Below are positions 1 to 5,376 of a DNA stretch of 5,376 nt, one piece after another. Below the pieces are notes generated by a model. The model was not told the origin of the DNA and made no database searches. It was given only the letters and a program-made list of their open reading frames with translations. The DNA is from an uncultured bacterium. Its GTDB lineage: Bacteria; Pseudomonadota; Gammaproteobacteria; Burkholderiales; Burkholderiaceae_E. Location of the stretch: NCBI GenBank assembly GCA_903864485.1, contig CAIPGD010000367.1:1-5376 (forward strand), written 5' to 3'. The translations under genes were made by a program, and so were the position numbers. Positions within the stretch are counted from its first letter, which is position 1. Each line of letters starts with the position of its first letter.

Positions 1-188
1 CCGGTGTCGACGTCAGTTTTGATGTCTTGGGCGATGCGGCACATGAACTCGGCCCGGGGATGGTCGCACTGGGTACCACGCGCGTCATGCAGACGCTATT
101 TCGGGGACGCCGCATCCAATCCCGCGGTTCCGAAGGTGGGCAGGTCAGTTCACGGCCGGACGATCCGCACTTACGCAGCCTGCACTGA
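1..188 (+). CDS. 3' end of an unrecognised gene (partial, starts before the window)
   Basis: Reading in the third frame (first full codon at base 3) gives about 61 open codons ending in TGA at 186-188. The peptide begins GVDVSFDVLGDAAHELGPGM and ends RPDDPHLRSLH. Its composition (Asp, Glu, Val, Leu, Gly) looks like protein. The overlapping first-frame ORF is rich in Trp, His, Arg, Cys and Ser, as expected of a shadow frame. The stop lies 23 bases before the trhO start on the same strand, so the two could share a transcript. I do not recognise the family: there is no clear motif, membrane segment or cysteine pattern, and the last 20 or so residues look disordered. The call rests on frame openness, composition and spacing only. 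The region could instead be non-coding leader of trhO. Confidence 0.45.
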   Translation, partial: GVDVSFDVLGDAAHELGPGMVALGTTRVMQTLFRGRRIQSRGSEGGQVSSRPDDPHLRSLH

Positions 189-211
189 GCGCGCCAAACT
201 GCCCTTCCAAT

Positions 212-997
212 ATGGCCTCTGTTCTCAATATCGCGGCTTATCAGTTCGTTCATCTTGACGACCCGGAGGCACTTCGAGAATCGCTCGAAGCAACGGCTGC
301 GCGCTTTGATCTCAAGGGAACGATCCTGCTCGCACACGAAGGGATTAATCTGTTTCTGGCGGGCACCTCCGAGGGGATTAGATCGTTCCTTCAAACCGTG
401 CGCAGCGACTCACGCATGAAGAACTTAACCGCCAAAGAGAGTTGGTCCGAGAAGCCACCGTTTCGCAAACTTCGAGTCCGGGTCAAACGTGAAATCATCC
501 GGATGAACCATCCGACGATCCGGCCCGAGCTCGGGCGGGCGGTCGCGGTGGATGCAACGACGCTTAAGCGTTGGCTCGATGCGGGTCACGATGACTCAGG
601 GCGACCGTTGGTGATGCTCGATACCCGTAACGATTTCGAAGTAGAAGCCGGTCAGTTTCGGGGCGCAATGACGCTGAATATTCAGAAATTCAGTGATTTC
701 CCGCAGGCCATTGAGCCCGTACGTGAAGAACTACGGGGCAAGGCCGTGGTCAGCTACTGCACCGGAGGGATTCGATGTGAAAAAGCGGCGCTGTACATGA
801 ACGCGCTCGGCATGACCGATCACTGGCAACTCGATGGCGGCATTTTGAAATACTTTGAAGCCGTCGGTGGCGATCACTTCGAAGGTCACTGCACGGTGTT
901 TGATGAGCGCCGTGCAGTCGATTCAGCGCTTGCCGCGCAACCGGAGCAAGCAAACGAATCAAGCGGACCGAACCGCCCGGTTCAATGCAGTGACTGA
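212..997 (+). CDS. trhO: TrhO/YceA-type rhodanese-domain protein, probable tRNA uridine(34) hydroxylase
   Basis: This 261-residue protein belongs to the UPF0176/TrhO family, whose members make 5-hydroxyuridine at the wobble position of tRNA in the cytoplasm. The N-terminal domain (about 1-100) carries the family signatures NIAAY (6-10), KGTILLAHEGINLFLAG (35-51) and KREIIRM (92-98). The rhodanese domain (about 110-225) contains MLDTRNDFEVE (135-145) and the active-site loop CTGGIRCEKA (183-192), where Cys183 is the expected catalytic cysteine. GGILKYFE follows at 209-216. The ATG at 212 is chosen because family proteins begin close to the NIAAY motif and no earlier in-frame start exists after the stop at 51-53. 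No clear Shine-Dalgarno sequence precedes it. The protein ends soon after the CTVFDERRA segment (227-235) and lacks the cysteine-rich tail of longer relatives. Its last 16 bases overlap the end of hemL on the opposite strand. The family assignment is firm; the hydroxylase activity is inferred. Confidence 0.9.
   Translation: MASVLNIAAYQFVHLDDPEALRESLEATAARFDLKGTILLAHEGINLFLAGTSEGIRSFLQTVRSDSRMKNLTAKESWSEKPPFRKLRVRVKREIIRMNHPTIRPELGRAVAVDATTLKRWLDAGHDDSGRPLVMLDTRNDFEVEAGQFRGAMTLNIQKFSDFPQAIEPVREELRGKAVVSYCTGGIRCEKAALYMNALGMTDHWQLDGGILKYFEAVGGDHFEGHCTVFDERRAVDSALAAQPEQANESSGPNRPVQCSD
970..983. repeat. Short perfect palindrome at the hemL/trhO convergent junction
   Basis: GAACCG-CC-CGGTTC is a perfect inverted repeat. 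As RNA it would fold as a 5-bp stem with a 4-nt loop. It covers the final codons of both convergent genes and reaches into the hemL stop codon. Neither strand has a T-run after it, so it is at best a weak transcription or decay boundary. It may simply be chance in GC-rich coding DNA. Confidence 0.3.
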
Positions 998-2262
998 AAC
1001 GCCGCCTTAGCCTGTTCGAGGGTGTAGGTGATTTCGGCCTCGCCGTGAGCAGACGAGAAGAAGAAGGCTTCCACGGCTGAGGGCGGGAAATAAACGCCGC
1101 GATCGAGCATGGCGTGGAAAAACGCCTTGAAACGGGTCGTATCCTGCGCCAAAACATCAGCGTAGCTTGCCGGCGAATGCTCAGAGAACACCATGCCGGC
1201 CATGCCCCCAATGTGATGGGCAGTAAAGGCGACCCCGGCGGCTTTGGCGGCTTCGTTGAGCCCCTTGATCAAAACACCGCAACGAGCGCTCAAACGGTCA
1301 AAAAAGCCCGGCTCAGAGATCAGCTCGAGCGTGGCGAGTCCGGCGGCCATGGCGATCGGATTACCCGACAAGGTGCCGGCCTGATAGACATTGCCCAGAG
1401 GGGCCATCTTGTCCATCACCGAAGCTGGGCCGCCAATCGCGCCAACAGGCATGCCGCCACCAATGACTTTGCCAAACGCGGAGACGTCGGGTTGCACGCC
1501 GCACCATTCCTGGGCGCCACCCAATGCCACCCGAAAGCCCGACATGACTTCATCAAAAATCAGCAAAGTACCAAACTCTGTACAGAGCTCTCGCAGGCCT
1601 TCGAGGAAACCGGTCGCCGGACGCACGAGGTTCATGTTGCCCGGAATCGGCTCGACCATCAGGCAGGCAATCTCCTCGGGATGCGCGAGAAACAGGCTCC
1701 GCACGCTCTCGAGATCGTTGTACTGCGCGACCAGGGTGTGTTGGGCCAGGTCAGCGGGCACACCGGCTGAACTTGGCGTGCCGAAGGCAAGCATGCCGCT
1801 ACCCGCTTTGACCAGCAGACTGTCGGCCGTGCCGTGATAGCAACCTTCAAATTTAATGATCTTGGTACGACCGGTAGCCCCCCTGGCGAGACGCAAGGCG
1901 CTCATCGCGGCTTCGGTGCCGGAGCTTGTGAACCGCACCCGTTCGACCTGCGGAAAAAGCGCAACGATGCGCTCCGCCAGCTCGGTTTCCATCACGTTCG
2001 GGGCGCCATAACTCAAACCACGGCCCGCCGCCTCACGGACCCGCTCGAGGACCAATGGATGAGAGTGCCCAACAATCATCGGGCCCCAGGACCCAAGATA
2101 ATCGACGTAGCGCTGACCTTCGACATCGGTCATATACGCACCGTCGGCCGATGCGATGAAGCGGGGCTGACCGCCGACGGCCCGAAAGGCCCTCACTGCA
2201 GAATTGACGCCGCCCACGAGCACGTGCTGTGCTCGTTCGAATTCAACTGCATTGGTCGTCAT
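982..2262 (-). CDS. hemL: Glutamate-1-semialdehyde 2,1-aminomutase (C5-pathway ALA synthesis)
   Basis: HemL is a cytoplasmic PLP enzyme that converts glutamate-1-semialdehyde to 5-aminolevulinate, the first committed tetrapyrrole precursor of heme and bacteriochlorophyll. The protein is 426 residues, the same length as E. coli HemL as I recall it. Motifs in order are GGVNSAVRAF (17-26), YLGSWGPMIVGHSHP (55-69), the PLP-phosphate segment SSGTEA (113-118), the PLP-ring aspartate in FDEVMSGFR (236-244) and the PLP lysine Lys265 in FGKVIGGGMPVGA (263-275). The ATG at 2262 gives the usual MTTNAVEFERAQ start. The frame runs open to 2394, but that extension is Arg/Pro-rich and overlaps the end of pufC, so I reject it. 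The ribosome site is weak (GGAT about 9 nt before ATG). The gene follows pufC by 64 nt in the same direction, so read-through from the puf operon is plausible. It overlaps the trhO tail by 16 bases, tail to tail. Confidence 0.96.
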   Translation of the reverse strand: MTTNAVEFERAQHVLVGGVNSAVRAFRAVGGQPRFIASADGAYMTDVEGQRYVDYLGSWGPMIVGHSHPLVLERVREAAGRGLSYGAPNVMETELAERIVALFPQVERVRFTSSGTEAAMSALRLARGATGRTKIIKFEGCYHGTADSLLVKAGSGMLAFGTPSSAGVPADLAQHTLVAQYNDLESVRSLFLAHPEEIACLMVEPIPGNMNLVRPATGFLEGLRELCTEFGTLLIFDEVMSGFRVALGGAQEWCGVQPDVSAFGKVIGGGMPVGAIGGPASVMDKMAPLGNVYQAGTLSGNPIAMAAGLATLELISEPGFFDRLSARCGVLIKGLNEAAKAAGVAFTAHHIGGMAGMVFSEHSPASYADVLAQDTTRFKAFFHAMLDRGVYFPPSAVEAFFFSSAHGEAEITYTLEQAKAAFQSLH

Positions 2263-2308
2263 GGCAACAACATCCGGATCGAAAGGGCCAAAGTATAGCG
2301 AGGACGAG

Positions 2309-2322
2309 CCCGCCCCCCGCCC
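2309..2322 (-). other. G-rich tract just after pufC
   Basis: On the transcribed (minus-sense) strand the pufC-hemL gap reads GGGCGGGGGGCGGG, starting four bases after the pufC stop. It is the most extreme base-composition tract in the window and lies outside any accepted coding frame. Such G-runs can form two-layer G-quadruplexes in RNA or slow exonucleases and polymerase, but no function can be shown from sequence alone. There is no matching inverted arm nearby, so it is not an ordinary terminator. Confidence 0.4.
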
Positions 2323-2326
2323 TGAC

Positions 2327-3397
2327 CTACTTCTTGGATTTCTCTTTGGCCGCGGACGCCACCTTGGTGGTGGTGCTGCCGCTCGGTGCGGCAAGCTCTG
2401 GATGCTCGGCCAGCATGCTCACCCCATAGAGCGGTTTGTACGCACCCTGGTGGCAGGTTGCACAGTTGGCTTTGGGTGCATCGCCCAGGACGCCCAGACG
2501 CTCGGCCGGATACACCGGTTGTAGAGGATCAAGATACGTCGAGTTGAGATCGCGCAGCATCCGGATGCCATACCACGCCGTATTACGAGTGGGTGGATTA
2601 TTGGCCCACTCTCCCATTGCGCGGGTGTTGTGGCAATAGGTGCAGTTGACCCCCAGTGCGCCTGAGAAATGCATCATCAGGCCATAGGTGTGTTCGGCAT
2701 CCTTGGTGCCCATCGGATTGCTTCGGTCCGGCAAGGCGGCTTTTGAAGCGACCCGGATTTCGTTGCTCCCCTGTTCGCCACCCAACAGATAAGTTGAAAA
2801 CGGATCCACCGGCAATGAGCTATAGCCGACCTTCAGACTCGGTTCATTCTGCCCGAACCGGTTACCCAGCATCGCATCAGGACGTCCCTTCGCAGCCTGA
2901 GCAGACCATATCTCGGCCGGTACCGGTTGACCGCGATGGCAGGTGAAGCAAGTGACCCCGGTGGCGCCGACGTGCGGCTTCCAATCGGCGTTGACGTGTT
3001 GGGTCATCTGCAACATGCGACGCGCAACGACTTTGGTGTACATCGAATCGTCCGCAAAATTCGCCGGGTTGTGGCAGTAAACACAACCCTGCTCGGGGGC
3101 GACCCAATTCGTGATCGCGGTCATGGTACGAACGAACTCGCCAGCGCTCAGATTGCCCAGGACCTGGACATTCTGATAAATCTGCGAGGCCTTGGGGCCT
3201 TCGCTCGAGGCGGGCGGCAGCGGATCAGGCGCCTGATGTTTGGGGATCTGGAGTGCGACCAGGCGGGGATTCGCCACCTGCTCCATGCCGTTGCCCCGAT
3301 AGCCGCGCTGCACCGTATCCATCGGCGGACGTTCGCAACCTGTCAACAGCGCGGCCACACCCAAGAGCACCGCAAGGGAACGAAGACTCGCTTTCAT
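2327..3397 (-). CDS. pufC: Photosynthetic reaction-centre tetraheme cytochrome c subunit
   Basis: PufC docks on the periplasmic face of the L/M core and re-reduces the photo-oxidised special pair, receiving electrons from soluble carriers. This 356-residue protein starts with a lipoprotein signal whose lipobox LTGC places the acylated cysteine at Cys21, so it is probably lipid-anchored after cleavage. Four CxxCH heme sites are present: CVYCH (105-109), CFTCH (150-154), CTYCH (252-256) and CATCH (312-316). Positional comparison with Blastochloris viridis PufC, recalled from memory, gives Met92, Met128 and Met241 as axial ligands of hemes 1-3 and His142 as the ligand of heme 4, so the full set is kept. 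A Lys/Ser/Ala-rich tail ends the protein (about 338-356). The ATG at 3397 overlaps the pufM stop (ATGA) and has AGGAG at 3409-3405, 7 nt upstream, inside pufM. It is translationally coupled to pufM and followed by hemL. Confidence 0.97.
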   Translation of the reverse strand: MKASLRSLAVLLGVAALLTGCERPPMDTVQRGYRGNGMEQVANPRLVALQIPKHQAPDPLPPASSEGPKASQIYQNVQVLGNLSAGEFVRTMTAITNWVAPEQGCVYCHNPANFADDSMYTKVVARRMLQMTQHVNADWKPHVGATGVTCFTCHRGQPVPAEIWSAQAAKGRPDAMLGNRFGQNEPSLKVGYSSLPVDPFSTYLLGGEQGSNEIRVASKAALPDRSNPMGTKDAEHTYGLMMHFSGALGVNCTYCHNTRAMGEWANNPPTRNTAWYGIRMLRDLNSTYLDPLQPVYPAERLGVLGDAPKANCATCHQGAYKPLYGVSMLAEHPELAAPSGSTTTKVASAAKEKSKK

Positions 3398-4410
3398 TTG
3401 CCAGCTCCTGGTACGACGTTGACGGTGGCTCCGGCGGCCGATGGGTTGGCGGTGTACGGATCGACATATTCAGGCCAGATCTGCGGATAGGCTGGTGCCA
3501 CATGATGCTTGACTGCCCAAAGGTACCAGTTGTCGACAACGGTACCGGTCAACAAGATCCCGATTCCCCCCGTGAGCGTCGTCAGCACGGCAAACCACCA
3601 GGCCCAACGGTGGATCGACTCCATGGTGGCGTTAAAGCCCATGGTCCAGCGCCAGAACAGGGCGGCTCGCTCCGTCGCGGTCCCGCGGTCGACAATCTGC
3701 TCGATTTCACGCTCACCACCGAGCCGGCTGACCGCAAGAATGGTTGCACCGTGCATCGCAAACAGCAGAGCCGAACCGTAAAGAAACACGATCGACAGCA
3801 TGTGGAAGGGGTTATAGAACAAGTTGCCGTAACGCAGTGAGAAGGCCGCGGTCCAGTCCAGGTGGGGGAAGATCCCAAACGGCACCGCTTCGCTCCAGCT
3901 ACCCATCAGCACTGGGCGAATAAACCCAAGCACCAGATAGAGCCAGATCGCCGACGCGAACGCCCAGGGCACGTGGGTGCCCATCCCAAGGGCAACCGCG
4001 CGGCGGTACATCCGGGTCCACCACAGCAGGATCGCGGTGGTCAGGAAGAAACCAGTGACCAGCCACCAGCCACCTTGATTGAGGGGCGGGAAGCGCAAGC
4101 CCCATTCTGGTCCGGGGGGCTCGAGCGCCAGCCAGAACAATTGACGCAGGAATTCTTTGGGATTCCAGTCGACCGACGCAAACATGTTGAGACCGATGAT
4201 CTCAAAGGCGATGAACCCGCACAGTAGCGACGCGATTCCCGTAAAGCCCAAATAAGTCGGGCCAAACTGTGGGTCACCAAAGATCCCCAGGATTCGACTA
4301 AAGAAGCTCGTACCTGGTTCGCGCGCGTCGCTGGCCACCTCATGCGGTGCGCCGGGGTAGAGCGGGCCGCGAACCTGGACGCGGGTGAAGATGTTTTGAT
4401 ATTCAGCCAT
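3394..4410 (-). CDS. pufM: Photosynthetic reaction-centre M subunit
   Basis: PufM is one half of the membrane reaction-centre core. It has five transmembrane helices and binds bacteriochlorophyll, QA and the non-heme iron. The 338-residue protein begins MAEYQNIFTRVQVRGP, typical of the family. His183 and His203 match the bacteriochlorophyll ligands M182 and M202. His220, Glu235 and His267 match the iron ligands M219, M234 and M266. Tyr211 matches the electron-transfer tyrosine M210 and Trp253 the QA-stacking tryptophan M252. Asp46 replaces the Asn of Rhodobacter M44, and Phe198 occupies M197. After WAVKHH (298-303) the chain continues about 35 residues beyond the Rhodobacter end, as in Chromatium-type proteins. 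AGGAG at 4423-4419 lies 8 nt before the ATG. The gene follows pufL after 17 nt and its TGA overlaps the pufC ATG. Functional numbering is by comparison from memory. Confidence 0.98.
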   Translation of the reverse strand: MAEYQNIFTRVQVRGPLYPGAPHEVASDAREPGTSFFSRILGIFGDPQFGPTYLGFTGIASLLCGFIAFEIIGLNMFASVDWNPKEFLRQLFWLALEPPGPEWGLRFPPLNQGGWWLVTGFFLTTAILLWWTRMYRRAVALGMGTHVPWAFASAIWLYLVLGFIRPVLMGSWSEAVPFGIFPHLDWTAAFSLRYGNLFYNPFHMLSIVFLYGSALLFAMHGATILAVSRLGGEREIEQIVDRGTATERAALFWRWTMGFNATMESIHRWAWWFAVLTTLTGGIGILLTGTVVDNWYLWAVKHHVAPAYPQIWPEYVDPYTANPSAAGATVNVVPGAGK

Positions 4411-4427
4411 GACTGTTTCTCCTGCCG

Positions 4428-5252
4428 TCAGTTCCAGATCGGCATTTCAAGCCACCAACCCCACCACTCGGGCCATCCGCGGGTCCAGAACGGCCCGCTG
4501 ATGACGATACAAATGGCGCTCCAGAAACCCGCGCTCAGGGCCAAAAAGAGCCCGAGTCGATGAATACCGAGTTGTCCGATCGACCAACCAATCGTGTCGC
4601 GGAAGTAAGAGTTCTCGTGTTCGGCGGTTCGAACGGTCTTGCCCTTTTGTGGATTGGCACCAGCCAGAATCGCGCCGCCGTGCATGCCGAGCGCGAGGGT
4701 TGTGGTGAAGAAGAACGTGATCGCCAGCATGTGCGCTGGGTTGTAATGAAAGTGCAGGTACTGGTAGCCGACGTTCGAGACCCAGTCGAGGTGACTCAAA
4801 ATCCCGTACGGAAATCCATGACCCCAGGCGCCCAGTAATATGGGGCGAATCACGACCAGGGTGACGTAGGCGAAGATGGCTACTGAGAACCCGAACGGCA
4901 CGTGGTATCCCATGCCAAGTTTTCGGCAAATCTCAACTTCGCGCAGTGCCCAGGATACGAAGGATCCAATCGCGCAGATGGTAATGATTTGCCACAGCCC
5001 GCCCTCCATGAGCGGCGCGAGACCGAGCCCGTATTTGAGATCGGGCGGCGCAATGCTGATCTGCCAGACGTTCCAGGTAGGGCCCTGCGAAGCACCATAA
5101 AGAATCAGCGCGGTGCCCAGTGAAGCAAAAAAGATCGTTGTGACTCCAAAGAATCCAACGTAAAAAGGACCGACCCAAAAGTCGAAGAGATCCCCGCCGA
5201 GCAAGGTACCTCCGCGGACTCGATACTTTCTTTCAAAACTAAGCATTGCCAT
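4428..5252 (-). CDS. pufL: Photosynthetic reaction-centre L subunit
   Basis: PufL forms the other half of the membrane reaction-centre core and carries the active electron-transfer branch and the QB site. The 274-residue protein begins MAMLSFERKYRVRGGTL and has five hydrophobic helices. With the initial Met counted, His154 and His174 match the bacteriochlorophyll ligands L153 and L173. His191 and His231 match the iron ligands L190 and L230. His169 matches L168 near the special pair, and Glu105 matches L104 near the bacteriopheophytin. In the QB proton path, Glu213 (L212) is kept but Asn214 replaces Asp L213. The tail FWTRGWPEWWGWW is shared with gamma- and betaproteobacterial L subunits. The first ATG (5252) is preferred over the one two codons later because relatives start with MA-LSFERKYR and GGAG lies 8 nt upstream (5264-5261). 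It is preceded by an intercistronic hairpin. Confidence 0.98.
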   Translation of the reverse strand: MAMLSFERKYRVRGGTLLGGDLFDFWVGPFYVGFFGVTTIFFASLGTALILYGASQGPTWNVWQISIAPPDLKYGLGLAPLMEGGLWQIITICAIGSFVSWALREVEICRKLGMGYHVPFGFSVAIFAYVTLVVIRPILLGAWGHGFPYGILSHLDWVSNVGYQYLHFHYNPAHMLAITFFFTTTLALGMHGGAILAGANPQKGKTVRTAEHENSYFRDTIGWSIGQLGIHRLGLFLALSAGFWSAICIVISGPFWTRGWPEWWGWWLEMPIWN

Positions 5253-5294
5253 GACCGAGGCTCCGTCTGCAGGCCAGATCGATAAAAAACCGAG

Positions 5295-5341
5295 GGTTAC
5301 CGAATGAGGCTAGACCCGAGAGTCAGCCCCATCCGGCAACC
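5295..5341 (-). promoter_or_regulatory. Intercistronic stem-loop upstream of pufL (pufA-pufL type mRNA stabiliser or attenuator)
   Basis: The minus-sense RNA has arms GGTTGCCGGATGGGGCT (5341-5325) and AGCCTCATTCGGTAACC (5311-5295). They pair over 17 consecutive positions, counting three G-U wobbles, around a 13-nt loop in which GAC/GTC can pair further. A U6 tract follows 5 nt after the stem (5289-5284). In Rhodobacter the pufA-pufL gap holds hairpins that protect upstream pufBA mRNA from 3'-5' decay, which helps light-harvesting protein exceed reaction-centre protein. The same location here suggests the same role. The U6 tract could add partial termination, though it sits farther from the stem than in a classic intrinsic terminator. 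The structure is directly visible; the function is inferred. Confidence 0.75.
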
Positions 5342-5358
5342 GGGATTGCCAGGTGTTG

Positions 5359-5376
5359 TTACTTGCTGGTTCCAGG
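5359..5376 (-). CDS. pufA: Possible last codons of pufA (light-harvesting 1 alpha), cut by the window edge
   Basis: In the usual pufBALMC order pufA would lie directly upstream of pufL. One minus-strand frame at the window edge reads PGTSK then TAA (5361-5359), leaving a 106-nt gap to pufL that contains the hairpin, which is typical spacing. The two other frames run through or into the hairpin and are less plausible. Five codons are far too few to identify a protein, so this rests on gene order alone. Confidence 0.3.
   Translation of the reverse strand, partial: PGTSK

Noticed and set aside
4..258. 84-residue plus-strand ORF at the left edge
   Set aside because: Its peptide is rich in Trp, Cys, His, Arg and Ser, and it overlaps both the better third-frame reading and the well-supported trhO start.
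970..983. Palindrome at the hemL/trhO junction as a bidirectional terminator
   Set aside because: The stem is only 5-6 bp and no T-run follows on either strand; it is kept only as a low-confidence repeat.
1114..1770. 218-residue plus-strand ORF opposite hemL
   Set aside because: It lies fully antisense to a clear hemL, has no recognisable motif, and is Gln/His/Arg-rich as expected of a shadow in GC-rich DNA.
2292..2297. TATACT (minus strand) as a -10 box for a hemL promoter
   Set aside because: At the expected -35 distance the sequence is only a G-run with no resemblance to TTGACA, and one hexamer is too common to call a promoter.
2263..2394. Upstream extension of hemL to an ATG at 2394
   Set aside because: The added 44 residues are Arg/Pro-rich, overlap the pufC 3' end, and would make HemL longer than the family; the start at 2262 gives exactly 426 residues.
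2927..3840. Long plus-strand ORFs (187 and 195 residues) opposite pufC and pufM
   Set aside because: They are antisense to strongly conserved puf genes with all catalytic residues intact. The two overlap each other and show shadow-like composition.
5253..5295. Repeated CCTCGGT (near 5294-5288 and 5259-5253) as a regulator-binding direct repeat
   Set aside because: Seven bases repeated once is expected by chance in GC-rich DNA, and one copy lies between the pufL ribosome site and start codon.
1..5376. CRISPR arrays, tRNA/rRNA genes, insertion sequences, phage genes
   Set aside because: No spaced repeats, tRNA-like cloverleaf, transposase motifs or terminal inverted repeats were seen. Coding is continuous and the genes look intact.

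Overview
The window carries the end of a photosynthetic reaction-centre (puf) operon from a purple (type-II reaction centre) bacterium. Genes for the reaction-centre L subunit, M subunit and tetraheme cytochrome (pufL, pufM, pufC) run right to left on the minus strand. A complete hemL follows in the same direction. A TrhO-type rhodanese gene lies on the plus strand and converges on hemL, and the left edge holds the probable 3' end of another, unrecognised plus-strand gene.

Lineage: HemL means 5-aminolevulinate is made by the C5 (glutamyl-tRNA) route, which argues against an alphaproteobacterium, since those normally use ALA synthase. PufM has the long C-terminal tail and the DPQ-type N-terminal segment remembered from Chromatium-like gammaproteobacteria. 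PufL ends in the FWTRGWPEWW-type tail shared by gamma- and betaproteobacterial phototrophs. A gammaproteobacterium is favoured. A betaproteobacterium, or another phylum that acquired its photosynthesis genes by transfer, cannot be excluded from this sequence.

Layout: 1-188, 3' end of an unknown gene (+). 212-997, trhO (+). 982-2262, hemL (-), overlapping the trhO tail by 16 bases. 2263-2326, short gap with a very G-rich tract. 2327-3397, pufC (-). 3394-4410, pufM (-), overlapping pufC by ATGA. 4428-5252, pufL (-). 5253-5358, pufA-pufL type intercistronic region with a strong 17-bp hairpin and a U6 tract. 5359-5376, possibly the last codons of pufA. No stretch longer than 300 bases lacks a gene.

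How the genes fit together: PufL and PufM bind the bacteriochlorophylls, bacteriopheophytins, quinones and iron of the membrane reaction centre. PufC is a lipid-anchored periplasmic tetraheme cytochrome that re-reduces the oxidised special pair. HemL makes 5-aminolevulinate, the precursor of both bacteriochlorophyll and the PufC hemes, so its position just after pufC is biochemically sensible. TrhO, a tRNA wobble-uridine hydroxylase family member, has no evident link to photosynthesis and probably marks the edge of the photosynthesis region. No wholly new system is visible. The points most worth a second look are the hemL linkage, the intercistronic hairpin, the shortened TrhO tail that coincides with the convergent overlap, and residue choices in the reaction centre.
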